From the NCBI RefSeq assembly GCF_037381185.1, contig NZ_JARRQY010000012.1, positions 86,481-150,480 of the forward strand: 64,000 bases of DNA, given 5' to 3'. Under the pieces are notes generated by a model. That model was given only the letters and a program-made list of their open reading frames with translations, had not been told where the DNA came from and did not search any database. Of this stretch, positions 44,428-52,712 are shown in pieces. The position numbers were made by a program, and so were the translations under genes. Within the stretch, counting starts at the first letter, position 1. Each line of letters begins with the position of its first letter. Source of the stretch: Acidihalobacter_A sp037381185. GTDB lineage: Bacteria; Pseudomonadota; Gammaproteobacteria; DSM-5130; Acidihalobacteraceae.

Positions 44428-45228
44428 TGTCGATTTCCTCAGTCCTAACTTAGTGGCAGGTCGAGAGCCTGCGCTTTCGTATTCGGTTGATCTGTATCGC
44501 GCCGTCGGCGCCGCTTCCCCGGAACGCTTCCCCAAGGCGAATTTCGATCGTCGTCCGAACCGGTGCGCGCGTCGAACCGATTCCGAACGACGGCCAGATC
44601 GTGTCCGCAATTGGATCGGAGGATGAACGTACCCGGCGATGAACGGAAGGCGCTCTGCCCGGAATCCGCGCCGCGAGCGCAACAAGCGAGACCTTCGAGG
44701 ATCGGAGTCGGATGTCTCGTCAGAGCCTGGAGAAGCGCGCCGCGACAAGCGGCGAAAGCCCCTGAACCAGGCGGCCAGCGGCGATGCATTGGAGTTATTG
44801 CCGGCATGGGATTACTGAGCGTCGGCCCCGCGCAAGGCCCGCCGGGTTCGTGGGGGAATTCGCAGCCCGGACCGCCGCGCCGGCGATCTGTCGCAACGCG
44901 CAGTCGCAACTCCACCTGCCGGGGAGCGCTCCCCCTGCAAACAAGCACCAAGCAGGAACCCGGCCGTCTGTTGCAGCTCATTCAGAGCATTCGCTTGTTC
45001 AGCCGGCTCCCAGCCCCCTTGATCGGCGTCTGCGCACAAATCAACGGTCCAGTAGAGGGTCGACAGCATGTCACCACGATCATTTAGGTGTTGTTTGTGT
45101 ACAAGTGTAGTTCGTCTGATTCAGTTCAATGTGCGAAGCGGTAGAAAATCGTCCGGCACGATGCCGGAACTGTAAGCCGCGGGCATGCCGGGCCGACTAA
45201 GGTAACCACGTCACCCGGGACTTGCACC
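44428..45228. other. Long intergenic region without a recognised gene
   Basis: Eight hundred bases separate the divergent gdhB and thioredoxin-fold genes. Several overlapping open frames exist on both strands (for example 44563-45087 plus, 44812-45069 minus), but none shows a family signal, a good ribosome-binding site or protein-like composition. The last 140 bases are less G/C-rich and probably contain the promoter for the gene at 45229. No RNA or repeat was recognised. Confidence 0.4.
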
Positions 45229-45753
45229 ATGCGCTCTACATTCCTTCTTCTGACATTGTTCCTCGCACCGCTCGCCGGCGCGGCGCCCGTCGGCGGCGCC
45301 CGGCAGATGCCGCAGTTCACCAGCACTCAGGCGCAAGACTGGCTCAACAGCCCGCCGCTACGCCGAGCGGACCTGCGCGGCAAAGTGGTGCTGCTGGACG
45401 TCTGGACCTTCGGCTGTTGGAACTGCTATCGCTCCATCCCCTGGCTGCACGAGATCGAGCGCCGATTTGCCGGCAAGCGGTTTCAGGTGATCGGTATCCA
45501 TTCGCCGGAGTTCGGCTACGAGAAAAGCCGCTTCCGGCTGGCCGCGAAGATCGCCGAGTTCAAGATCGGCTACCCGGTAATGATGGACAACGACCTGGCC
45601 TACTGGCGCGCCCTGCACAACCGCTACTGGCCAGCTTTCTACCTGGCCGACAAACAGGGCCGGCTGCGGTTCAGGCACGTCGGCGAGACCCACGCGGGCG
45701 ACCGTCAGGCGCAACAGATCGAGCGGGAGACAGAACGGCTGCTACGCGAATGA
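45229..45753 (+). CDS. Secreted thioredoxin-fold (TlpA/redoxin-like) protein
   Basis: A 174-residue protein with a cleavable signal peptide (cleavage near AGAAP, residue 19-20) and a thioredoxin fold. The active site is CWNC (Cys63, Cys66) in VWTFGCWNCYRSIPWL, close to the C-terminal domain of DipZ and to TlpA-like thiol reductases. It should act in the periplasm on disulfides. The CWNC pair differs from the usual CxPC by lacking Pro, which usually makes the site less readily reduced. No cytochrome c maturation genes are adjacent. Confidence 0.85.
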   Translation: MRSTFLLLTLFLAPLAGAAPVGGARQMPQFTSTQAQDWLNSPPLRRADLRGKVVLLDVWTFGCWNCYRSIPWLHEIERRFAGKRFQVIGIHSPEFGYEKSRFRLAAKIAEFKIGYPVMMDNDLAYWRALHNRYWPAFYLADKQGRLRFRHVGETHAGDRQAQQIERETERLLRE

Positions 45754-45816
45754 AGCCGCGTTCGCGCGCGCTTCACCCGCCGCGAACGGATCGTCGCGGC
45801 AAGGCCTGCCGGACTC

Positions 45817-46338
45817 CTAATTCGATCCCCTCCGCTCAAAGCTCTCGCGGAAAATCTCACGTGTTTCCGAGACCAGGGGCAATAACTCCTCGTCCGTCGC
45901 CCACTGCACTTCCACGCCCAGTTGATCCGCCGTAGCCTCGAACCTTTCCAGTTCGAACTCCGAGGACAGAAGAAATCGATGTGGCAACAACTGGGCCTGC
46001 GACTTCCCCGACTCGATCAATCGCGTCACGGCGGATTCCGGCACATCCCACGACTGAACGGGCATCAACTCGTTACCGAATATGTAGCAACTCGCCACGT
46101 CCATGATGCACAGCAGGTTGAAGTCACCATCGACTTCAGTAGACATTGGCACGCTATTCAGCCGAAAAACGACCCAGGCATCGTTTACGTCAAACTGACT
46201 CTGCTCGAATACCACTGCATCCTCCCACCAATCCGGGAACACCGCTTCCGACAAAACCCGCGGCATTACGCTCATCCACCGAGCCGCGTCGACTTCTTCC
46301 GTCGGTAACAACACGCCCAGCGCTTCAATTGTTGTCAC
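45817..46338 (-). CDS. Hypothetical protein, unrecognised family
   Basis: A 173-residue acidic protein with no signal peptide and no membrane segment. I do not recognise the family. Composition and codon use look like a real gene: Trp-rich N-terminal half (WMSVMPRVL, FPDWWEDAVVF), a hydrophobic middle (LLCIMDVASCYIFGNELMPVQ) and an acidic helical C-terminal part. It stands alone between the thioredoxin-fold and GGDEF genes. Confidence 0.65.
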   Translation of the reverse strand: MTTIEALGVLLPTEEVDAARWMSVMPRVLSEAVFPDWWEDAVVFEQSQFDVNDAWVVFRLNSVPMSTEVDGDFNLLCIMDVASCYIFGNELMPVQSWDVPESAVTRLIESGKSQAQLLPHRFLLSSEFELERFEATADQLGVEVQWATDEELLPLVSETREIFRESFERRGSN

Positions 46339-46472
46339 TTCAGGGCTAAAGATGGATTAGCCGGGCATCCGACACAAGCTGCCAACGGCGCCGGCTTGTC
46401 TCCTCGCCGGATCAGGAACAGCGGCATCCGGGGATCTCAGGCCGGCCATACCTTCATGCGTACGGCAGCGCT

Positions 46473-47753
46473 TCAGACATTTCGGACGTCCGCGTCCGGA
46501 GCCCATTTCAAACGGTTTCGTCCACTTTGTTTGGCGACGTACAAAGCGGCGTCTGCCCGACTCAGAAGCTCCTCGATGCGTCGGTCGGAGGGCTGAACGC
46601 AGGTGGCTCCGATGCTGACGGTCAGATGCAGCCGCGACCGGTCGGGCGCCGTCAACTCCATTGCCTCGACCCTCGCTCTGATGCGTTCAGCCGCCTCCGT
46701 GGCTTCGCCCACGCCGCAACGCTCCACCACCACGCAGAACTCCTCCCCACCCAACCGACCGAAGATGTCGATTTCGCGCAGTTCGGTCCGTACGGTATCC
46801 GTGAAGCGCTTGAGGACCTCGTCGCCGTAGAGATGTCCGTGGTGGTCATTGACCTGTTTGAACCAATCCAGATCGACGATCAGCAGCGCGAGCGGCTGGC
46901 GATGCCTCTGCCAGCGCCGCAATGCCTGCGCAGCGTGTTCCAGGAAGGTACGGCGATTGGAAATGCCGGTCAGTTCGTCGGTGGCGGCCAACTGGCGCAA
47001 CAGCCGCTCCAGCGTCACGCGCTCGGTAATATCGCGCATGACACCCTCGACGGCGATGTAGTTGCCCTCGTCGTCGAACAGCGCATGCGAGCTGAAGGAA
47101 ACGTCCACCAGATCGCCGCTCTTTCTCACCAGGCGCACGTGGTAATCGGAGACCTGACCATCCGCAGCCAGTTGCTCGACCAGGACCTGACGCTCGCCCG
47201 GATCGGCATAGAAAATGGTGGAATCGCAACCCACGACCTCTTCGGGACGGTACCCGAGCACCCGCTCCACCGCAGGGCTGGCCATCAGCACCTTGCCCTC
47301 GGCATCGATGCGGTAGTAGATGTCCGAGGTGTTCGCGAACAGGCGGCGAATGTTGCGCTCGGTTTCCTGCAGGTGGGTATTGAGACGCCGGCGCGTGATG
47401 TCCATGAACACGATCCAGGCGGTGTCGTCCGTCCCTTCGCCGGCCGCACTGGTCATGGTGACAGCACGGAGGTTGCCCCGGCAGGTACGGATCTGACACT
47501 CGACGCCAGGTTTGGCGCCATCCAGACGTCCGATCCGCCTCAACAGAACCGACAGCCGGGCGCGATCGAGGATATGGATGAAATCGAGCGCCGGCCGGCC
47601 CAGCACCTGCCCGGCGTCGTCGGCCTCCAGAATCGAGAGCGCGGCCGGATTCGCGTAGTCCAGCACCTCGCCGTCGAGCCTGACCACGCCGGCCGGCAGG
47701 CAACGTAGAGCTTCGTCGCCAGCCACAGGGAGTTCGTCGGTATCTATCTGCAT
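46473..47753 (-). CDS. Diguanylate cyclase with two PAS domains
   Basis: A 426-residue cytoplasmic protein: PAS at about 12-120, a second PAS/PAC at about 130-250 (FANTSDIYYRIDAEGKVL, then VEGVMRDITERV), then a GGDEF domain at about 260-420. The active site is GGEEF at 335-339, and REID at 326-329, five residues before it, forms a product-inhibition I-site. It should make cyclic di-GMP from two GTP and be feedback-inhibited. There is no membrane segment, so it senses a cytoplasmic cue through the PAS domains. Confidence 0.92.
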   Translation of the reverse strand: MQIDTDELPVAGDEALRCLPAGVVRLDGEVLDYANPAALSILEADDAGQVLGRPALDFIHILDRARLSVLLRRIGRLDGAKPGVECQIRTCRGNLRAVTMTSAAGEGTDDTAWIVFMDITRRRLNTHLQETERNIRRLFANTSDIYYRIDAEGKVLMASPAVERVLGYRPEEVVGCDSTIFYADPGERQVLVEQLAADGQVSDYHVRLVRKSGDLVDVSFSSHALFDDEGNYIAVEGVMRDITERVTLERLLRQLAATDELTGISNRRTFLEHAAQALRRWQRHRQPLALLIVDLDWFKQVNDHHGHLYGDEVLKRFTDTVRTELREIDIFGRLGGEEFCVVVERCGVGEATEAAERIRARVEAMELTAPDRSRLHLTVSIGATCVQPSDRRIEELLSRADAALYVAKQSGRNRLKWAPDADVRNV

Positions 47754-48006
47754 TTGGTGACGAACCCCCGCATAGCAAACACCAGTATCCGGGCAGCCAC
47801 GCCGCCGAATAAGAAAGGCAAATCACAATCTTAACGCATCAATCAGCGGTCGACAGCGATGCCAGCCGCATTGCGCACGATCGACACCCGGCACGGGCGT
47901 CGCCAAATAGCGCGACCGATCCAACTATGCTTATTGCCGGGGCCTGACCCGGAACAGCGAACGGCCTAACATATTGCACCTCTGAATCACGCATGGAAGC
48001 CGACAC

Positions 48007-49536
48007 ATGACCACGACCGTCATCCAAGAATCCGATCTGGTGGAAACGATTGCCGCCGCGCTGCAGTACATCAGCTACTACCACCCCGCCGACTACATCC
48101 AGCACCTGGCGCAGGCCTACGAGCGCGAGGAAAGCCCGGCGGCGCGCGATGCCATCGCCCAGATCCTGACCAACAGCCGCATGTGCGCCGAGGGCAAGCG
48201 CCCGATCTGCCAGGACACCGGCATCGTCAACGTGTTCCTGAAGATCGGCATGGACGTGCGCTTCGAAGGACTCGGCGGCACCCTGCAGGACGCCGTCAAC
48301 GAAGGCGTGCGCCAGGGCTACCTCGACCCCGACAACAAGCTGCGCGCCTCGGTGCTCGACGACCCGCTGTTCGCGCGCAAGAACACCCGCGACAACACCC
48401 CGGCGGTGCTGCACGTCGAACTAGTGCCGGGCAACACCGTCGACATCACGCTGGCGGCCAAGGGCGGCGGCTCGGAGGCCAAGAGCAAGTTCGCCATGCT
48501 CAACCCCTCGGACAACCTGGTCGACTGGGTGCTGAAGACCGTGCCGACCATGGGCGCCGGCTGGTGCCCGCCGGGCATGCTCGGCATCGGCATCGGCGGC
48601 ACCGCCGAGAAGGCCATGCTGATGGCCAAGCAGGCCCTGATGGAAGACATCGACATGAGCGAGCTGATCGCCCGCGGGCCGCGCGATCAGTACGAGGAAC
48701 TGCGTCTCGAACTGTACGAGAAGGTCAACGCGCTGGGCATCGGCGCCCAGGGCCTGGGCGGCCTGACCACCGTGCTCGACGTGAAGATCAAGCACTTCCC
48801 CTGCCACGCGGCCAACCTGCCGGTGGCGATGATTCCCAACTGCGCCGCCACCCGCCACGCCCACGTCGTGCTCGACGGCAGCGGCCCGGCCTACCTGGAG
48901 CCGCCCAGCCTCGACCTGTGGCCCGACGTGCACTGGACGCCCGACGGCGAGAAGAGCCGCCGCGTCGACCTCGACACGCTGACGCCGGCAGAAGTCGCCT
49001 CGTGGAAGCCCGGCGAGACGCTGTTGCTGTCCGGCCACATGCTCACCGGCCGCGACGCGGCGCACAAGCGCATCGCCGACATGCTGGCCAAGGGCGAAAA
49101 GCTGCCAGTGGACTTCACCAACCGCGTGATCTACTACGTCGGCCCGGTCGACCCGGTGCGCGAGGAGGTGGTCGGCCCGGCCGGCCCGACCACCGCCACC
49201 CGCATGGACAAATTCACCGAGACCATGCTCGCCGAAACCGGGCTGATCGCCATGGTCGGCAAGGCCGAGCGCGGCCCGGCAGCCATCGATGCGATCCGCA
49301 AGCACAAGAGCGCCTACCTCATGGCGGTCGGCGGTTCCGCCTACCTGGTGTCCAAGGCCATCAAGGAATCCCGCGTCGTCGCTTTCGAGGACCTGGGGAT
49401 GGAAGCCATCTACGAATTCACCGTGCAGGACATGCCGGTGACGGTGGCAGTCGATGCCCAGGGCACCTCGGTGCACCGGACCGGCCCTGCCGAGTGGCAG
49501 GCGCGGATCGGGAAGATTCCGGTCGTCGCTAGCTGA
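48007..49536 (+). CDS. Class I (iron-sulfur) fumarate hydratase
   Basis: A 509-residue [4Fe-4S] fumarase that interconverts fumarate and malate in the TCA cycle. Cluster cysteines are visible in GKRPICQDTGIVNVF, in HAANLPVAMIPNCAATRH, and in later conserved positions. The N-terminal alpha and C-terminal beta regions are fused as in FumA/FumB-type enzymes. The start ATG at 48007 begins the family-like MTTTVIQESDL. It is a single gene followed by a hairpin. Confidence 0.93.
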   Translation: MTTTVIQESDLVETIAAALQYISYYHPADYIQHLAQAYEREESPAARDAIAQILTNSRMCAEGKRPICQDTGIVNVFLKIGMDVRFEGLGGTLQDAVNEGVRQGYLDPDNKLRASVLDDPLFARKNTRDNTPAVLHVELVPGNTVDITLAAKGGGSEAKSKFAMLNPSDNLVDWVLKTVPTMGAGWCPPGMLGIGIGGTAEKAMLMAKQALMEDIDMSELIARGPRDQYEELRLELYEKVNALGIGAQGLGGLTTVLDVKIKHFPCHAANLPVAMIPNCAATRHAHVVLDGSGPAYLEPPSLDLWPDVHWTPDGEKSRRVDLDTLTPAEVASWKPGETLLLSGHMLTGRDAAHKRIADMLAKGEKLPVDFTNRVIYYVGPVDPVREEVVGPAGPTTATRMDKFTETMLAETGLIAMVGKAERGPAAIDAIRKHKSAYLMAVGGSAYLVSKAIKESRVVAFEDLGMEAIYEFTVQDMPVTVAVDAQGTSVHRTGPAEWQARIGKIPVVAS

Positions 49537-49540
49537 GTAT

Positions 49541-49574
49541 CTGCGCCCGCTCCGTCAGTGCGGTGCGGGCGCAG
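49541..49574 (+). terminator. Hairpin just after the fumarase gene
   Basis: A 10-bp perfect stem, ctgcgcccgc (49541-49550) and gcgggcgcag (49565-49574), begins four bases after the stop codon. The loop is 14 nt and no T-run follows, so it may be a weak or factor-assisted terminator. Confidence 0.4.
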
Positions 49575-49638
49575 CTATCGGATAGTGTTCAAACGTGTGA
49601 CCGTACTCGGTCATTTCCGCAGTAGCGAATGGGCAAGT

Positions 49639-49810
49639 CTATCGAACGCTGCCGAACACCTTTCTCAACAAATCGGTCGTGCGGGCCACAGGCTGAGTAC
49701 GGATGGCCTTTTCCTCGTCCGCGATTTTCAAAAACAGGCCATCCAGCTCCTTTTGCGTGATGTAATCGTCGAGGTTGGCGATGGACCGCTTGCTGGCGAC
49801 GAGGCTTCAG
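49639..49810 (-). pseudogene. DUF4197 protein remnant, C-terminal fragment
   Basis: The minus strand reads SIANLDDYITQKELDGLFLK, then IADEEKAIRTQPVARTTDLL and RKVFG before a TAG stop at 49639-49641. This matches what I know of the C-terminal end of DUF4197 proteins. The frame is closed by a TGA about 55 codons upstream, so only the last part remains. It marks a site where a resident gene was cut by the arrival of neighbouring A/T-rich DNA. Confidence 0.6.
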
Positions 49811-49886
49811 TTGGCGTACGCGATCGGCACTATCGGGCAGCCTGTCATGTGGCGGTAGCGAAATACCTGGAGTATGGGAGACGCCG

Positions 49887-50732
49887 ATGCATTATCGATA
49901 CGAAGAGAACATGATGCGGCTTACGCGGACTATTTTATCGGTGATCGACAAGCGGCGTGGCGCAGCCATGGCCTGTTTGTCGATGCTCTTGCTCGTCGCC
50001 CCGTTTGACGCGCATGCGGGTCAGTCCAAGCCGAACGAGCCGGTTCCGATGAACAAGTCGTATCTATTGGGGATAGGCGCTAAGCCGATAAGAGCAAAAA
50101 CTCTTTGCAAACGGGATCAAATCACCGTTTTGACTGGAGAGCTAAAGAACAAAAAGATGGTGTCGCTTTGCGCATCGCCAGATATCAGTAAAGAGAAAGG
50201 ATATCTTCAGTATCGCTACGGCCGCAGCAGGACCTCGATTGAACTGGAATACCCTAAACGTAAACTTCCGCCTAAATTGTGCTTTAAGGAAAACTGGGAA
50301 TCTGGAGATCTGGGCGGCTCTCATGCCTTGTCGTTTTGGATTGGAGAATATCGATACACAGTATTTTTAACAGTAACACGGCATTATCCAGCCCTATCAC
50401 TTCCGAACAAAAAGGATATTGAAGTTGTTGTGCCGTTGGGACTAGGCGATTTTTTTAGAGAGAAAGGCTATGTTAAGATCCATGAACTCGATTGGCATCA
50501 CAGTGTTACACTGGAAGGATTACAGATTAATTCACATCCAATGGTCCATTATTCCGGTCGCGGACTTTTTGACAAAAACAAGACTCTTTGGTGTTCATGG
50601 TCGATTCTTTCTTCTAAAAAGAAACTATTTTTTGCCGGAGATACCCGTTTCGGTCAGGCGGACTCCACTAACAGGGCGTCGCCCACTCCGAGTTCACCCC
50701 CTTCGAGTACCTCCGCATACACGCCCATGTAG
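49887..50732 (+). CDS. A/T-rich hypothetical secreted protein with a chimeric 3' end
   Basis: A 281-residue protein of no recognised family. A signal-peptide-like stretch lies at about residues 28-44 (MACLSMLLLVAPFDAHA), and cysteines at about 73, 94, 132 and 238 could form disulfides. The start ATG follows gggag with normal spacing. Base composition is far more A/T-rich than the flanks until about 50655; the last 25 codons are G/C-rich and lie antisense over the end of the MOSC gene, giving a Ser/Pro/Thr-rich tail. The true C-terminus was probably lost when the foreign segment joined resident DNA. Confidence 0.6.
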   Translation: MHYRYEENMMRLTRTILSVIDKRRGAAMACLSMLLLVAPFDAHAGQSKPNEPVPMNKSYLLGIGAKPIRAKTLCKRDQITVLTGELKNKKMVSLCASPDISKEKGYLQYRYGRSRTSIELEYPKRKLPPKLCFKENWESGDLGGSHALSFWIGEYRYTVFLTVTRHYPALSLPNKKDIEVVVPLGLGDFFREKGYVKIHELDWHHSVTLEGLQINSHPMVHYSGRGLFDKNKTLWCSWSILSSKKKLFFAGDTRFGQADSTNRASPTPSSPPSSTSAYTPM

Positions 50733-51439
50733 TTGTGCCCGAAGTGCTGCATCAACTCACGCGGCACGTTGACGTCGCGGCGAGCCGTGGCGGGGTTGAC
50801 GGTGGTGGCGGCGCAGCGGGTGATGGGGGAGACCACGTGCAGACGTACGCCGCCGATCCGTAGATGCCCGTCGACCCAGTCGAGTTCGTCCCGTGCCGGC
50901 AGACCACTGAAGTAGACGTTGGCGCGAAAGCGCAGCGGGTCGAGTTCGGCGCCGACGCGCTCGGAAAGGGCCGCGATGCTGGCGAGATTGATGAGCGAGA
51001 CGTACTGTCCGGTCTCGGCATTGGGCCGGCGGCGGGCGTCACCGAAGGCATGGCCCGGCGCCTCGACGAGTTTCGGAGGAACGCCGGGCGCATCGCCAAG
51101 GAATTCGGCGAAGAAACGCTCGACGGCCTCGCGGCCGCCCGAATCGTCCAGATTGACCGAGAGCAGAACCTCGCCGCCGCGGGCGACCTCGAAATCTCCG
51201 CTCTCCGCATCGAACCGCGTGCCCAATTCGGCCAGGCGCTCGTCGCGCATGAGCATGAAGAAATGGGTCTTGGGCAGATGAACCGGGTGCGTCGGGTCGA
51301 AGGCCGCATCGCTGCGCGCGAGCGCGAAACGGCGATCATGCGGCAGGCAGCGGCCGGCTTCGAGAGTCACGGCGGCAAGCGCCTCGGGACTGAGTCCCTT
51401 GACGGGATAGCGGTAGAGGCGTTCGACGACGAGGCTCAT
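50654..51439 (-). CDS. MOSC-domain protein
   Basis: A 261-residue protein with an N-terminal beta-barrel MOSC_N domain (VERLYRYPVKGLSPEAL) and a C-terminal MOSC domain. The conserved Cys appears in VSPITRCAATTVNP. MOSC proteins (YcbX, YiiM, mARC relatives) bind molybdenum cofactor and reduce N-hydroxylated compounds. It could use cofactor made through MoaA. It is resident-type G/C-rich DNA lying between two A/T-rich segments. Confidence 0.88.
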   Translation of the reverse strand: MSLVVERLYRYPVKGLSPEALAAVTLEAGRCLPHDRRFALARSDAAFDPTHPVHLPKTHFFMLMRDERLAELGTRFDAESGDFEVARGGEVLLSVNLDDSGGREAVERFFAEFLGDAPGVPPKLVEAPGHAFGDARRRPNAETGQYVSLINLASIAALSERVGAELDPLRFRANVYFSGLPARDELDWVDGHLRIGGVRLHVVSPITRCAATTVNPATARRDVNVPRELMQHFGHNYMGVYAEVLEGGELGVGDALLVESA

Positions 51440-51600
51440 GGCTTCTCCTGGTTCGAGAGGTCGGCGATGGATTCGAAACGTCCGGCAGCGCGATTACGGT
51501 GCAGATAGTACAGTGCCACCGTATTCGCGCTGGCATGAGCGCAAATACAGCGACATCGCACGGTCAAAAGGAAGACCAGACTGTCCGCCGTGCTTGCGTT

Positions 51601-51773
51601 AGCTAAGCGGCCAGACAACAATACTAAGGCCTAGCGTTTGTTCAGCTTCGGCTGAACCGGGTTGCGGGTTGCAATCCGCCTTGATTTTTTACCCTTCTGG
51701 CGATGGATTCTGATCCTGATTCCCGCCAGTCGTCGGGAATCAGGATCAGAATCCATCGCGCGCATTAGTAGGC
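51601..51773 (+). ncRNA. Retron msr-msd non-coding RNA
   Basis: The stretch directly before the retron effector has the layout of a retron RNA. An AGC with the candidate branching G at 51634 is followed by two msr-like hairpins: gttcagc-ttcg-gctgaac (51640-51657, a 7-bp stem with a UUCG loop), and an 8-bp stem at 51658-51665 and 51671-51678. Then comes a 25-bp perfect inverted repeat (51701-51725 and 51734-51758) with an 8-nt loop, the expected msd hairpin. Short complementary ends (tactaa 51622-51627, ttagta 51765-51770) may be part of a1/a2, though only six bases pair clearly. Exact ends are estimates. Confidence 0.75.
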
Positions 51774-52712
51774 ATGAAACTATATAGACTGCAACATCCT
51801 AATAACAGCATAGGCAATCGTCTAAAGAAATTTGGGGCGGCACTTAACGCCGCCCCACCACTTATTTCACGCGCCAACCAACTCTTCTTCTTATGCGGAG
51901 CAAATCGCGCGCACAACACCCCTTCCAGAAGAAGAGAGGCCATAAAGAAGCATCTGGAGGGGTTGTCACCAGAATATAGAGTCATCTACGCAGAAGGCGT
52001 TTTCAACGAACTATCAAAGACCGAAAAAAATAAGAACATACTAGACCTAGAACACGAAATAACAAATGTTGCCGACAAAATAATAATTATACTAGAAAGC
52101 GAAAGCGCCTTTTGTGAGCTAGGAGCTTTTTCACACCAAAAGCTCAGAAAAAAACTAATAATAATAAATGACAAACACCACGAAAACAGCCAATCATTTA
52201 TAAACACCGGCCCAATATCAGCCGCAAAAGAAGTAAACTCTCCAGTACTCTTGTATCACATGCTTCACGATAAAAATGATTACGTCGATAGCATTGGAGA
52301 AGTATTCAATGATCTAAGTATCGCTGCAACACCACCAACACATAAGCATGCAGTACGAGTAACCTCAGACCTTTCGGACCTCTCACCTCGAAAAGAAATT
52401 CTTTATTTTATTCATGATCTAATCATAGCATCCGGCCCAATAACCAGGGCCGAACTAATCAACATACTAATTGTTCTTTTCGGGAAAAGACCATATGACA
52501 TGATAACACACCTGCTGGGTATTCTGAGGGAAGCCCGGTTAATATACAGCTTCGAAGACAACAATAAGCGCATATATCACTCTCCGATTACAATCCCATT
52601 TTTGCGCTATGGCCCCGAATATCATTCACTTACATCCGCCTTTAGAAACCATCACTTAAAAAATAATCCAGAGAGATTGAAGAATGCCAAAAATAACCGA
52701 AATAATTTCTGA
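51774..52712 (+). CDS. Retron effector: nucleoside-deoxyribosyltransferase-like domain plus winged helix
   Basis: The 312-residue protein resembles the effectors of type II-A retrons (Ec86/Eco1 and St85/Sen2 class). The N-terminal half is an NDT-like domain: LFFLCGANRAHNTPSRRR at about 37-54 and ESESAFCELGAF at 108-119, where the Glu is the likely nucleophile. Residues about 202-275 look like a winged helix (RKEILYFIHDLI, then MITHLLGILREARLIYSF). Relatives act as toxins held inactive by the RT-msDNA complex and freed when phage proteins disturb it. The gene is strongly A/T-rich. Its end overlaps the RT start by 29 bases. Confidence 0.82.
   Translation: MKLYRLQHPNNSIGNRLKKFGAALNAAPPLISRANQLFFLCGANRAHNTPSRRREAIKKHLEGLSPEYRVIYAEGVFNELSKTEKNKNILDLEHEITNVADKIIIILESESAFCELGAFSHQKLRKKLIIINDKHHENSQSFINTGPISAAKEVNSPVLLYHMLHDKNDYVDSIGEVFNDLSIAATPPTHKHAVRVTSDLSDLSPRKEILYFIHDLIIASGPITRAELINILIVLFGKRPYDMITHLLGILREARLIYSFEDNNKRIYHSPITIPFLRYGPEYHSLTSAFRNHHLKNNPERLKNAKNNRNNF

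Noticed and set aside
44563..45087. 174-codon frame in the gap between gdhB and the thioredoxin-fold gene
   Set aside because: Composition is Arg/Pro-rich and repetitive of shadow frames, with overlapping frames on the other strand and no family signal.
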